Positions 36,663-46,091 of a stretch of DNA of 64,000 nt are shown piece after piece. A program made the translations under genes and the position numbers. The DNA comes from Chitinivorax tropicus (GTDB taxonomy: Bacteria > Pseudomonadota > Gammaproteobacteria > Burkholderiales > SCOH01). The stretch is from contig NZ_JACHHY010000007.1 of NCBI RefSeq assembly GCF_014202905.1, forward strand, positions 81,018 through 145,017, written 5' to 3'. Numbering within the stretch: position 1 is the first letter of the stretch; the number at the start of each line of letters is the position of its first letter. Below the pieces are notes generated by a model. The model had not been told where the DNA came from and did not search any database. It worked only from the letters and a program-made list of their open reading frames with translations.

Positions 36663-37004
36663 ATGAAAAGATTTGATACCACACTCTATGCAGTCAGCTT
36701 GACCGCCGGTATGGCGATGATTGGTTTGAATCTGCTCTCTGCTTATGAGACGGTGGAGTACAAACCTGAGTCGGTCAGACGCGCAGAGCAAGCTGACAAT
36801 GCCATACCCAGCAAGCCGATCGATATCGCACAACCGATCAATCTGTCGCCACTGCCGAGTGTGGAGGACGTAGCAAAGCGTAATAAGGTGCTGGCACAAG
36901 AGAAGACGACGCCGCCGGGAAAAGTGATAGCCGTTGACTCCGTATCACCATCAGGCGGGAATTTTCAGGCGGTAGGCAACGGCGATGTGTGGACCAAAAA
37001 ATAG
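36663..37004 (+). CDS. Hypothetical single-helix membrane protein
   Basis: I do not recognise this 113-residue protein. It starts MKRFDTTLYAVSLTAGMAMIG with one hydrophobic helix, then a long soluble tail that is proline- and charge-rich and lacks clear secondary structure motifs. AAGGC lies six bases upstream of ATG 36663. It follows the glr operon terminator and is 26 bp from the next unknown gene on the same strand. Confidence 0.55.
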   Translation: MKRFDTTLYAVSLTAGMAMIGLNLLSAYETVEYKPESVRRAEQADNAIPSKPIDIAQPINLSPLPSVEDVAKRNKVLAQEKTTPPGKVIAVDSVSPSGGNFQAVGNGDVWTKK

Positions 37005-37029
37005 GCAAAATTGAATGTTTGCATGATGA

Positions 37030-37686
37030 GTGCATAATTTGGAAAACGAGGTGCAAGTTTTGGCAGATTCGAACCGGATGTTGCGATCAGAGTATTTTCC
37101 GGAGTCTATCCAGGCAGAACGTTCAAATAACCGGCAAGTTCCTTGGTTGCCCACGGGTAGACAGTCAGTCATGTATTTTCTTGGTGGTACGGGAACAGAA
37201 TTATCCGATCAACCACTCATGGAAGTATCAACACGAGAACTAAGAGTCATGTTGATGAGTCCATATAGTGAGCAGTTGAAACGATACCTGTATGCGGTGT
37301 CTCGGCATCCACGAGCCGCAGCAGAGCAAATTCATCTGGAATTGCTATTGAGCCTGTCTACGCTGACACGTTGGGCGAAGATCAGACGATTCCAGTTGAA
37401 TGTGCGATTGTACGATGCGCTGCCGACTCAGCGTATCAAAGAGGTGTGTGGGGCAGGCGAGCCGTTTCGATCCAGTGAAGGCTTGTGGTGCTCTGGTATT
37501 TGGGCAGGGCAGACGCCGCAGATGGAGGCCGCCTGGGAAGACCCTTGTAATTTTTTGTACAAGCAGGATACACGCGAGTTGATCCAGTTTGATTCGACTG
37601 GTCGGCTGACCCGCAAGATTGATGTGTCACAGCCGCCCAAGTTACCGTATTTCGATGATGACGGTTGTCTGGTCGTCTCGATTTGA
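37030..37686 (+). CDS. Hypothetical protein
   Basis: I do not recognise this 218-residue protein. Its centre is helical (SEQLKRYLYAVSRHPRAAAE), and the C-terminal half has YDALPTQRIKEVCGAG and ends FDDDGCLVVSI. The start is doubtful: the frame opens at GTG 37030 and the first good in-frame ATG is 37078. There is no signal peptide. It is 26 bp after the membrane gene and 54 bp before the second ArsR gene. Confidence 0.5.
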   Translation: MHNLENEVQVLADSNRMLRSEYFPESIQAERSNNRQVPWLPTGRQSVMYFLGGTGTELSDQPLMEVSTRELRVMLMSPYSEQLKRYLYAVSRHPRAAAEQIHLELLLSLSTLTRWAKIRRFQLNVRLYDALPTQRIKEVCGAGEPFRSSEGLWCSGIWAGQTPQMEAAWEDPCNFLYKQDTRELIQFDSTGRLTRKIDVSQPPKLPYFDDDGCLVVSI

Positions 37687-37739
37687 TCAGTGAAAACTAT
37701 TTTTAGTGTGCTAAACCAGCCAGCGAGGACCATAGCAAT

Positions 37740-38177
37740 ATGATTACCGATATCGACTTCTTCAATGTTCTGTCTGACGAAACACGCCGCCGTATGCTGT
37801 CGCTGCTGTTGACCGAAGATGAGCTTTCCGTGTGTGAGTTGTGCCATGCCGTTGATTGCGCGCAACCCAAGGTTTCCCGCCATTTGGCCAAAATGCGTCA
37901 ATCCAAGCTGCTCGCGGTTCGCCGTGATGGCGTATGGATGTACTACCGTATCAACCCGCAACTGCCTGCCTGGGCATTCAAGATTGTCCAGCTGATGGCG
38001 CAAGCGGGTGAGTCCACCCAGCTGTTGGTGCGTGATCGCAATCGTCTGTTGTCGATGCCTGATCGCCCTGTCCGTGAAACACGTCCTACTGCACCGACCA
38101 CTGTGACACCGATGCAGCCCCGTGTTGCTGGTAATACGGCAACCGTTTTTGACGCAGGCGTCCGTTTGGTGCGTTAA
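37740..38177 (+). CDS. ArsR-family repressor with arsenic-type cysteines
   Basis: This 145-residue regulator has the ArsR winged helix. LSVCELCHAVDCAQPKVSRH carries Cys 32, 35 and 40 at the start of the recognition helix, close to the CVCDLC arsenite-binding loop of Escherichia coli ArsR. It therefore probably senses As(III), Sb(III) or a related soft metal. The C-terminal 40 residues are a low-complexity extension (TRPTAPTTVTPMQPRV). No ars resistance gene is beside it, so its targets lie elsewhere or it has a different role. A terminator follows. Confidence 0.85.
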   Translation: MITDIDFFNVLSDETRRRMLSLLLTEDELSVCELCHAVDCAQPKVSRHLAKMRQSKLLAVRRDGVWMYYRINPQLPAWAFKIVQLMAQAGESTQLLVRDRNRLLSMPDRPVRETRPTAPTTVTPMQPRVAGNTATVFDAGVRLVR

Positions 38178-38223
38178 CGTGTGCTGGTTCAACGCTGCTG
38201 GATAATCTGGGGTTCTGCCCAGG

Positions 38224-38262
38224 CAGGGCTGATGATGCCGTCATCGGTCAGCCCTGTTTTTT
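38224..38262 (+). terminator. Intrinsic terminator after the second ArsR gene
   Basis: CAGGGCTGA and its complement TCAGCCCTG form the outer stem of a hairpin with an imperfect GATG/CATC inner stem, followed by TTTTTT. Confidence 0.85.
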
Positions 38263-38373
38263 CCTGCATGCGTGCTGTAGCAGTATTGCGACACGATGGC
38301 TGACTTTGCTTTTCGATCATCCGGGGTGGGCCTATAATAGCGAGCCTGTCTACACTGCTTGCGAAACCTCACC

Positions 38374-39519
38374 ATGCTTCGTTCAGTTATCGCCGACGCA
38401 CATCGACTGGTCATCAAAGTTGGCAGTAGTCTGGTGACCAATGATGGTCGTGGCCTGGATCATCATGCATTGCAGCGCTGGGCTGCGGAGATCTCCGCGC
38501 TCAATCGGGCTGGTAAGGCAGTGGTATTGGTTTCCAGTGGTGCCATTGCAGAAGGCATGCAACGCCTCGGTTGGCGTATGCGCCCCAAGGCACTACACGA
38601 ATTGCAGGCTGCTGCTGCCGTAGGGCAGATGGGGCTGGTTCAAGCTTACGAAACCTGTTTTCGGGAGCATGGGCTACGTACCGCGCAGATTCTGCTGACC
38701 CACGAAGATTTATCTGATCGCACCCGTTATCTGAACGCCCGTTCCACATTGCTGACTTTGCTCAGCATGGGTGTGATTCCCATCATCAATGAAAACGACA
38801 CAGTCGTCACCGCCGAGATCAAGTTTGGTGATAACGATACCCTCGGCGCACTGGTCACCAATCTGATCGATGCCGATGCCTTGATCATCCTGACCGATCA
38901 ACGTGGTCTCTATACCGCAGATCCCCGCAAACACCCCGATGCCAAATTCGTGGATGAAGCCGAGGCTGGCACAGCCGAACTTGAGCAGATGGCTGGTGGT
39001 GCCGGTAGCACTGTGGGCACGGGCGGTATGCTGACTAAGATCCTGGCCGCGAAACGCGCTGCCGGCAGCGGCGCACATACCATCATTGCATCCGGGAGGG
39101 AGCCCAACGTGCTGTCTCGCTTGGCTCAGGGCGAGGCAATCGGCACGCAGCTGGTCGCGCGTACCAGCCCATTGGCTGCCCGTAAACAGTGGATTGCTGA
39201 TCATCTGCAGGTTGCAGGCAGATTGACCCTGGATGATGGTGCTGTGCAGGCGCTCCGCACGGATGGCGTCAGTCTGTTGCCTGTCGGCGTGGTCGATGTC
39301 CAAGGGGCGTTCCTGAGAGGGGAAGTGGTCAGTTGTCTCACATTTGAAGGGATGGAAGTGGCGCGTGGCCTGGTCAACTATTCGGCTGATGAGGCCCGTC
39401 GGATCATGCGTGTACCGAGTAAGCAGATTGAAAGCATACTGGGTTATGTCGATGAGCCGGAAATGATTCATCGCGATAATCTGATCGTTGTATCTCCCGC
39501 AACAGGAAAGGCGAAGTAA
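38374..39519 (+). CDS. proB: Glutamate 5-kinase
   Basis: This 381-residue enzyme phosphorylates glutamate in the first step of proline synthesis. The amino-acid-kinase domain ([46 protein letters not shown]) is followed by a C-terminal PUA domain from about residue 280. TATAAT at 38333-38338 is a probable -10 box. Start ATG 38374 fits the family N-terminus; 38359 is in frame. proA is not in the window. Confidence 0.96.
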   Translation: MLRSVIADAHRLVIKVGSSLVTNDGRGLDHHALQRWAAEISALNRAGKAVVLVSSGAIAEGMQRLGWRMRPKALHELQAAAAVGQMGLVQAYETCFREHGLRTAQILLTHEDLSDRTRYLNARSTLLTLLSMGVIPIINENDTVVTAEIKFGDNDTLGALVTNLIDADALIILTDQRGLYTADPRKHPDAKFVDEAEAGTAELEQMAGGAGSTVGTGGMLTKILAAKRAAGSGAHTIIASGREPNVLSRLAQGEAIGTQLVARTSPLAARKQWIADHLQVAGRLTLDDGAVQALRTDGVSLLPVGVVDVQGAFLRGEVVSCLTFEGMEVARGLVNYSADEARRIMRVPSKQIESILGYVDEPEMIHRDNLIVVSPATGKAK

Positions 39520-39941
39520 TGCTCAAATACGTAATGTGGTGCTTGTTGAGCGCCGCCTCTGCAAGTGCAGTTGCCGGCGTCCAGGCTGGACAGTGGGAAT
39601 TTACCGTCAAAAATGAAATGGAAGGCCTGCCACCGTCCCAGCATCCACTGAAGTTGAATAAATGTATTGCCGCTGAGGATGTCGATAACCTGCTGAAGAT
39701 TGTGCCGATGGTGCCGGGCGCCACGCCTGATAGTTGCGAGGTGGCAAACCGTAAAGATGTGGCAGGCAAGGCGACTTTTACCCTGAACTGTATTGGCTAC
39801 CCTAAGGTGAGCGCAGAGGGAGCAGCCCAGCTGGGCGCGACATCCGTGTCTGGTAATACCAAGGCCGTGTTGGATTCGAATACCTACAAGAAGAACCTGA
39901 ACCAGACCTATACCGGCAAGCGCATGGGTGATTGTAAGTAA
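39519..39941 (+). CDS. DUF3617 exported protein
   Basis: This 140-residue protein begins with a signal peptide ([20 protein letters not shown]), and the mature part opens VQAGQWEFTVKNEMEGLP with conserved cysteines at NKCIA, SCEVA, NCIGY and GDCK, typical of DUF3617. Its function is unknown; it should be periplasmic. The ATG overlaps the last base of the proB stop (TAATG), so translation is coupled. Confidence 0.85.
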   Translation: MLKYVMWCLLSAASASAVAGVQAGQWEFTVKNEMEGLPPSQHPLKLNKCIAAEDVDNLLKIVPMVPGATPDSCEVANRKDVAGKATFTLNCIGYPKVSAEGAAQLGATSVSGNTKAVLDSNTYKKNLNQTYTGKRMGDCK

Positions 39942-40127
39942 ATCAGTTGCTTGGCGTTCATGGTGCACCCATTGCGCAAGGCAGTGGGTTGATTGTGGGT
40001 TGCGGTGGATATCCGTATGGGATGGTGGTTGAAACAAGTGAAGCCAGTTTGAACAAGGCCTAGTCACAACACCAACCTTGTTCAATTGTGCTTAGGTTTC
40101 GGTGCTGGCCCTGCATAAGGATTAAAG

Positions 40128-40355
40128 ATGCAAGTAGATAAAGAGATCGATCTGTCGGGGTTGAATTGCCCTTTACCGATTCTACGTACCAAGAAAGCAT
40201 TGGCGGACATGGCTTCCGGCCAGATACTGAAAGTAGTGGCCACAGACCCGGCCACACCTAAGGATTTCGATGCTTTTGCCAGGCAGACGGGCAACCAACT
40301 ACTGCAAAGTGCCCAGGAAGAGGGCAAATTCCTGTTCTGGATGCAACGCAAGTAA
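40128..40355 (+). CDS. TusA-family sulfur-relay protein
   Basis: This 75-residue protein has the TusA motif LNCPLPILRTKKAL with the sulfur-carrying Cys, and DPATPKDFDAFAR follows. TusA-like proteins pass persulfide sulfur for tRNA thiolation or other uses. It could be the core TusA or one of the paralogues; sequence alone does not tell. GGATTAAAG precedes the ATG. It stands alone, 187 bp after the DUF3617 gene. Confidence 0.9.
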   Translation: MQVDKEIDLSGLNCPLPILRTKKALADMASGQILKVVATDPATPKDFDAFARQTGNQLLQSAQEEGKFLFWMQRK

Positions 40356-40396
40356 CGCTCGGCTGATCCTGTGCCGCTGCCGGTCAGGCACCGCCA

Positions 40397-42604
40397 CTAC
40401 ATTTTGAATGGAGCAAGCCAAGCGAGGAAATCGTTGGCCGGCAAGGGTCTGCTGTAATAGAAACCCTGTGCCTCCTCACAGCCGATTTGTTTCAGTGCAT
40501 TGACATGTTGAGGGGATTCGACCCCCTCAGCAATCACTGTCAACCCCAATTCATGTCCAAGCCGCACGATCATGTCAGCGATGCTGCTGCGCTCAGATTG
40601 GGTGCCCATATCTCGTACGAACGCCCGGTCAATCTTCAGACGATCAACAGGCAGGCGCTGTAGATAGGACAATGATGAAAAGCCGGTGCCAAAGTCATCG
40701 ATGGCGAGGGTCACCCCCAGCGCTTTCAATTGTTGCAGGATAGGTTCCACATTGGCAGCACCCTGCATGGCCACGGATTCGGTGATTTCCAGCTCCAGGC
40801 GTGCTGGTTCGATACGCGTTTCTTTCAATACGCGGTCAACTGAGGCGACGAAATCCGGGTTGCGGAACTGCACCACCGAAACGTTGACTGCAATGCGCAT
40901 CCAAGGGAAGCCTAGCTCCGTCCATTGTTGCGCCTGCTCGCACGCCACCCGCATGACCCAGTCCCCCAGCTCGATGATCATGCCTGAGTATTCCGCCAGA
41001 CCAATGAACTGGTCGGGTGGGATGAATGCACCGGTATCGACAGGCCAACGTATGAGCGCTTCCGCACCGACAGGGCGCCCATCATGCAGGCTGATTTGAG
41101 GTTGGTAGAAAAGCTTGAGCTTCCTGGCGTCGATCGCAGCCCGCAGGTCATGTAGCAAGGTCAGCCGCTGGCGGGTATCCTGCTCCATTTCCGTGGTGTA
41201 ATAACAGTATTGGCCGCGTTGGTCATTTTTTGCACGGTTCAGTGCAATGCTTGCGCATTTCAGTGCAACCAGACCATTGCCGTCAATCACATCAAGCCGG
41301 ACCAGCCCAATCGTGCCGCCAACCCGAAGGTCATAGTTGCTGACCTCGAATGGTGGTGAGAACAAGGTCAGCAAAGCATCGGGCCGGATGTCCGACTCTG
41401 GGCCATAGATACCGAATGTGTCTGCATTGATTCTCGCCAGTTTGCAGTTGGCACCCAGTGCGCTGCGTAGCCGGTGGGAAATGGCCTTGAGCAGGCGGTC
41501 GCCATTTTCATGGCCCAGTGCGTCATTGATCTCCGAGAAGTGATCGATGTCCACCAGCGCAATGAGATAGCCTTCACAATGTCCGCTTTGCCGGTGATCA
41601 TCAATGATCTGCAGCAACCCTGCCCGATTGGGTATCTTGCAAAGAATGTCGGAGAAAGCAAAATCGTGTAATTGCTGGAACAGCTCAACACTCTCAAAGC
41701 CAACTGCGATGTTTGTGCAGAATACCTCAAGCAATTTCAGGTCGATCTGTGCCAGTTGGCGATGCACGGGCAGATACACCACCATGCGATCACCCGCCCT
41801 GGAGCAGAAATACAGTGCAATTGCATATTGGTCATGGACATGGGCTTGTGTGTGCAGACAGCGGGCGATCAGGTCGCGGATATCCGCTTGGGGCAAGGTA
41901 TCCAGGGGTTGCCCTATCCAACGCGACTGTGGCCCCGTGGCATTGACGATGGTTTCTCCCTCGGAATGTTGCTGGACACACACCAGACCTTCCGGTGTCT
42001 CCTCCAGCAGGGCCGACAGCTGGTTGATCACACCTTCGGTAAAGCTGTCCATCGTCCTGCGGGCAAACAGATCAGGGGCGGCGTGGACGATCCGATCCAG
42101 CCCGCGTTGGCCTGCTGCTATGGTCTTGAGCTGCTCATAGGACCGTAAAGCCGTGGTCATGGTGGTGAGCAGGCGTGTCAGTGTCAGCTCGGATTTGGTC
42201 TTGTAATCGTTGATATCGTAGTCGCGGATAGCGGAAAGCTCTGGTGCATAGCCAGGCTGGCCTGTGCGGAGCACGATACGGACATCGTGCTGGCCTAATT
42301 TGTCGCGGATGATCTTGACGAGATCCAGGCCTGCGTTCTCTTTCTCCATGACGACATCCAGCAGGATGACTGCGATATTCTGATGCTTGATCAGAATCTG
42401 CTCTGCCTCGCCTGCGGAGTAAGCATGGAGAAAATTGAGTGGGCGGTTCTGGATGATGGCATCGCGCAGGGCAAATGTGGTGACGTGATGAACCTCTTTG
42501 TCATCATCGACAATCAGGACCTGCCAAGCGTTTTTCCGGTCAGCGACTTCGACCTGCACGTCGAGTTCATCGACGAAATGTAGCAACTCGTCATCTTGGC
42601 TCAT
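40397..42604 (-). CDS. REC-DUF3369-GGDEF-EAL c-di-GMP phosphodiesterase
   Basis: This 735-residue protein has a receiver domain with phosphoacceptor Asp 83 (VILLDVVME), a DUF3369 domain (about 165-330), a GGDEF domain that is degenerate (ARINADTF in place of GGDEF) and an intact EAL domain (GAEALIRW, ELEITES, DDFGTGFSSL, KIDRAF, AEGVES). It should degrade c-di-GMP under control of an upstream kinase and not make it. ATG 42604 overlaps the stop of the kinase fragment by four bases. It may act on the LapD pathway in this window, but that is inference. Confidence 0.92.
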   Translation of the reverse strand: MSQDDELLHFVDELDVQVEVADRKNAWQVLIVDDDKEVHHVTTFALRDAIIQNRPLNFLHAYSAGEAEQILIKHQNIAVILLDVVMEKENAGLDLVKIIRDKLGQHDVRIVLRTGQPGYAPELSAIRDYDINDYKTKSELTLTRLLTTMTTALRSYEQLKTIAAGQRGLDRIVHAAPDLFARRTMDSFTEGVINQLSALLEETPEGLVCVQQHSEGETIVNATGPQSRWIGQPLDTLPQADIRDLIARCLHTQAHVHDQYAIALYFCSRAGDRMVVYLPVHRQLAQIDLKLLEVFCTNIAVGFESVELFQQLHDFAFSDILCKIPNRAGLLQIIDDHRQSGHCEGYLIALVDIDHFSEINDALGHENGDRLLKAISHRLRSALGANCKLARINADTFGIYGPESDIRPDALLTLFSPPFEVSNYDLRVGGTIGLVRLDVIDGNGLVALKCASIALNRAKNDQRGQYCYYTTEMEQDTRQRLTLLHDLRAAIDARKLKLFYQPQISLHDGRPVGAEALIRWPVDTGAFIPPDQFIGLAEYSGMIIELGDWVMRVACEQAQQWTELGFPWMRIAVNVSVVQFRNPDFVASVDRVLKETRIEPARLELEITESVAMQGAANVEPILQQLKALGVTLAIDDFGTGFSSLSYLQRLPVDRLKIDRAFVRDMGTQSERSSIADMIVRLGHELGLTVIAEGVESPQHVNALKQIGCEEAQGFYYSRPLPANDFLAWLAPFKM

Positions 42605-42969
42605 CTGCCCGCTCCCGGCGCGCGCAGTCTCGGGGCGATCAATGACGCGGCCAATATCGAACACGCGCCTTCCCTGACCTGGCTGCCGACTCCAATCTGC
42701 CCACCCAGTATGTTGGTCACGATGTTGTAGAAAAAATTCAATCCCAAGCCGTTGTCATCACTGCCCGGTTTGGTCGTAAAAAGAGGATTCCTGATTTTAT
42801 CCATGTTTTCCGGTGGAATGCCAATACCGTTGTCACGCACTATCAGCGTAGCATGCAAGGGAACGCATTGTCGTGCAATTACATGTACTTTGCCAGCAGG
42901 CAGATCAATGAAAGTGTATTGTGGTGTGTCATGGCCAAAGGTGGGCGGTGGCACGGGAAGGTAACACAT
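42601..42969 (-). pseudogene. Truncated histidine-kinase ATPase domain
   Basis: This 122-residue frame contains only the end of a HATPase domain: RDNGIGIPPENM, LFTTKPGSDDNGLGLNFFYNIVT and ILGGQIGVGS. The HisKA domain and the N box are absent, so it cannot be a kinase alone. The frame has a stop (TAG) immediately before ATG 42969, yet AAGGTGA lies seven bases upstream, so a short product could be made. It is coupled by ATGA to the downstream REC-EAL gene and is related to the REC-kinase at 44828-46087. I read it as the remnant of the cognate kinase. Confidence 0.6.
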
Positions 42970-43557
42970 CTAGATATCACCTTGTAAATCAAGCTATAGC
43001 TGAAACAAGCAAAACTTTGGGCCAGGGGCGGGCGAGGGCATCACCGACTGTGTGGTGGCAACCCGCCATGTGCTTCGTCAGGTGGGCTGTGACCCGAACA
43101 CCTGAGCCTGATGTGGGGGGCAGCCAGCTGTTCACCTATCGCGTTGGCCTGCGAGTCGGAAGGTGAGTGCTGGGTGTCATGGCTGCCGATGGCCGGTATG
43201 GACCGAGCCCGCCTGAATTGCGGAAGATCGGCGGAGGAACGGGCGGGTGAGCAGGTTGGTATCAACTCGTGCATGCGTATGTATGCTGCAGTATCGTGCA
43301 TGGCAGATCCTCTGTGAATGGAACTGCTAACTGACACACGGTCTGATGGGATGCCCGCCAGGGAATGGCCTCGGGGGTGCCATCCTGCCATTGCGCGAAA
43401 CCGCACAAGGCCCAGCGTGGATCTGCAACCATCTTGCCATTTGGCCGATCATAAGCTCACATTGCCCATTGCGAACTAGATGGATTCAATATAAACACTG
43501 CGGAAAGGCTTTGCAGGTAAAGAGCAACCTGGGTTAGCCGCCCAAAGCAGTCCATAT
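42970..43557. other. Gene-free 588-bp interval
   Basis: No frame on either strand looks like a protein and I found no kinase-like residues that would extend the truncated ATPase fragment. It may be the scar of a deletion that removed the N-terminal part of that kinase. Confidence 0.5.
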
Positions 43558-44727
43558 TCACACACTCTGCCCGCACACATGGCCCGATGACCATGCCCAC
43601 TGGAAATTGAACCCACCCAGCCAGCCGGTCACATCAACCACCTCACCGATGAAATATAGACCGGGGGCTTTCTTGGCTTCCATAGTCTTGGATGACAGCT
43701 CATTGGTGTCAACGCCGCCCAGGGTGACCTCGGCTTTTTTATAACCCAGGGTGCCGCTGGGCTTGAATGACCAGCTGTGCAAGTGCTCGCCCAGTGTTTT
43801 CAGCTGTTTTTCATTCAGCTGTTTGACTGGCTGGTTCAGTTGGTGTGTCTCAGCAAATGCGGTGGCGAAGCGTTTGGGAAGGCGTTGCGCAAGTAGATTG
43901 GCCAGCAGCATGTCGCTACGCCGGTGGGTCAGCAACCATTCTGTAGCGCTGTCATCTGGGAACAAGTCGAGGTGGATGTGGGTGCCGGGTTTCCAATAGG
44001 AAGAGACCTGCAGGATGGCGGGGCCGGATAGGCCGCGATGGGTCAGGAGTATGGCTTCTCGGAACCGGGCCTTACCAGACTGGGTAATGGCGTCGAATGA
44101 AATGCCGGATAGGTCGGCGTAGGGGGCAAAGTCCTCCGGTTGGAAGGTAAGGGGAACCAAGCCAGGTGCCAGCGGCGTGACATTCAGGCCGAATTGCCGG
44201 GCGATGTCGTAACCCAAGCCGGTGGCGCCGATCTGTGGAATCGACAACCCTCCGGTGGCGATCACTAACTTGTCACAGCTGATTTCGCCACGGCTGGTGG
44301 CCAGCAGGAAACATTCAGTCTTACGCTCGACTTTGTCGATCTTGCAGGGCATCAACCAGCTGACGCCGGCATCTTCGCACTCGTTTCGCAGCATATCGAT
44401 GATGTCCTGCGCGCTGTCATCACAGAACAATTGCCCCAGGGTCTTCTCGTGATACCCAATACCGTGTCGCTCGACGAGGTCGATGAAGTCTCTGACGGTA
44501 AAGCGTGCCAGGGCGGATCGGCAGAAATGCGGGTTGTTTGACAGGTAATTGTCAGGCTTGGCATGCAAATTGGTGAAATTGCAGCGCCCACCACCTGATA
44601 TGCGGATCTTCTCGGCAAGTTTTTCGGCATGATCGATGATGGCGACGCGTTTGCCACGTTGCCCAGCCACATGGGCGCACATCATGCCGGCTGCACCGGC
44701 GCCTACTACGACAACGTCAACATGCAT
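43558..44727 (-). CDS. NAD(P)/FAD-dependent oxidoreductase, HI0933/YhiN family
   Basis: The 389-residue flavoprotein has the N-terminal FAD motif VVVVGAGAAGMMCA and the family signature KIRISGGGRCNFTN. ATGGLSIPQIGATGLGYDIA binds the cofactor, and the C-terminus has the motif GLYFIGEVVDVTGWLGGFNFQWAWSSG. The reaction is unknown. ATG 44727 gives the family N-terminus; the longer frame to 44856 adds non-homologous residues. It interrupts the signalling block, lying between the REC-kinase and the gene-free interval. Confidence 0.9.
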   Translation of the reverse strand: MHVDVVVVGAGAAGMMCAHVAGQRGKRVAIIDHAEKLAEKIRISGGGRCNFTNLHAKPDNYLSNNPHFCRSALARFTVRDFIDLVERHGIGYHEKTLGQLFCDDSAQDIIDMLRNECEDAGVSWLMPCKIDKVERKTECFLLATSRGEISCDKLVIATGGLSIPQIGATGLGYDIARQFGLNVTPLAPGLVPLTFQPEDFAPYADLSGISFDAITQSGKARFREAILLTHRGLSGPAILQVSSYWKPGTHIHLDLFPDDSATEWLLTHRRSDMLLANLLAQRLPKRFATAFAETHQLNQPVKQLNEKQLKTLGEHLHSWSFKPSGTLGYKKAEVTLGGVDTNELSSKTMEAKKAPGLYFIGEVVDVTGWLGGFNFQWAWSSGHVCGQSV

Positions 44728-44827
44728 GTTGGGATGACCACGAAATTGAGACAGTTTATCAGAATTGCATGGGTGGCCTGTCGATCGCGCATGGTGGCGA
44801 CAGGGCGGTGCCCGTTGGGGGAGGCGG

Positions 44828-46087
44828 TCATCCGTGTTGCAGGGTGGTTGGCGCAACCAATGGCAGGTTGACTACAAAAGTGCTGCCGCGCTCGGGCTCA
44901 AGCGGCAATATCTCGATGCTGCCACCCAGCAGGCCGGTGATCAGGTTGTAACAGATGTTCATCCCCAGCCCACTTCCGCCTTCGCCAAGTCGGGTGGTGA
45001 AGAACGGATCGAAGACATGCTCGCGCACCTCTTTGCTCATGCCGCAGCCATTGTCGCTGTACAACAAGGTGACGCTGTCGCCTTCCGGAATGGTGCGGAT
45101 CGAGATGTCGCCTGATGGGCGCCCATGAAAACCGTGGATGACCGAATTGTTGATCAGATTGGAGAGGATCTGATCTATCGGCCCCGGATAGCTGTCCATC
45201 TGGATGCCTTCGGTCAGGTCGGTACGGATCTGATAGGCCGTTTTACGCAGACTGACCGACATCAACGAAACCACGCCGACAATGGTTTCCTTCAAGTCGA
45301 AGTGGCGTCGTTGCGTGTTGGTCTGGTCAATGGCGACTTGTTTGAAGTTGGATACCAGATCAGCGGTGCGTTCCAGGCCATGCAGCATCAACTGAGTAGC
45401 CATGCGGGATGTGGTGAGGTAATCCTCCAGCTGAGAGCGTTTGATTCCCTGTTGGTTGGTGAGAGCCGATTCGAATTCATGTAGCTTGTGCTCCAGCGTA
45501 GAGGCCACGGTCAGGCAATTGCCGATCGGGGTGTTCAGCTCGTGCGCCACGGCAGCCACAATCGAGCCCAGGGCAGCCAGCTTTTCAGATTGAACCAGCT
45601 TGTCTTGCGTGTGTTGCAGGTGGTCGAGCGCTTTCTGAAGCCGCTGGTTGGTTTGTTGCAGATCCTGTGTGCGCCACTCCAGGGCCAATTCGCGGCTGTG
45701 CAGGTGTTGATATTGCCTGACGCGGTTGAGCAGCAGGTTGTCATCAATCGGCTTGACTAGATAATCGATCGCACCGACAGCGTAACCTCGGGAGATGAAC
45801 TCATCCGCCCGATATACGGCTGTGATGAAGATGATCGGTATATTCCGTGTACGGGCAGTCATCTGCAGATGATCTGCGGTTTCGAATCCATTCATCCCTG
45901 GCATATGGATATCGAGCAGGATCAGATTGCACTCGTGCTCCATGGTGGCCATCAAGGTGGCCTCGCCCGATGCCGCCTCAATGATGTCGCACCCCGGCAA
46001 GCGGGACAATAGAGCCTTCAACGTCAGACGATTGCTGGGGTTATCATCTGCAATGATGATGGTGAAGCGAGGATCGAATTCATCCAT
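44828..46087 (-). CDS. Receiver-histidine kinase hybrid (REC-HisKA-HATPase)
   Basis: This 419-residue cytoplasmic protein has an N-terminal receiver (Asp 59 in LILLDIHMPG), a coiled coil (about 130-170) and a kinase core with His 182 (VAHELNTPIGN) and a HATPase (NLINNSVIHG, DNGCGMS, GSGLGMNI). It can receive phosphate from the hybrid kinase upstream and pass it on. ATG 46087 is 5 bp after the CheB-CheR stop, so it is part of that operon. The 46141 start would overlap cheBR without a ribosome site. Confidence 0.9.
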   Translation of the reverse strand: MDEFDPRFTIIIADDNPSNRLTLKALLSRLPGCDIIEAASGEATLMATMEHECNLILLDIHMPGMNGFETADHLQMTARTRNIPIIFITAVYRADEFISRGYAVGAIDYLVKPIDDNLLLNRVRQYQHLHSRELALEWRTQDLQQTNQRLQKALDHLQHTQDKLVQSEKLAALGSIVAAVAHELNTPIGNCLTVASTLEHKLHEFESALTNQQGIKRSQLEDYLTTSRMATQLMLHGLERTADLVSNFKQVAIDQTNTQRRHFDLKETIVGVVSLMSVSLRKTAYQIRTDLTEGIQMDSYPGPIDQILSNLINNSVIHGFHGRPSGDISIRTIPEGDSVTLLYSDNGCGMSKEVREHVFDPFFTTRLGEGGSGLGMNICYNLITGLLGGSIEILPLEPERGSTFVVNLPLVAPTTLQHG

Positions 46088-46091
46088 GATG

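Noticed and set aside
37030..37130. T-arm-like sequence (GGTTCGAATC on the minus strand, near 37062-37075)
   Set aside because: The flanking bases do not pair into a T-stem or an acceptor stem, so it is not a tRNA.
43041..43406. Minus-strand frame in the gene-free interval next to the kinase fragment
   Set aside because: I looked for HisKA or N-box residues that would extend the fragment and found none; the frame reads as random.
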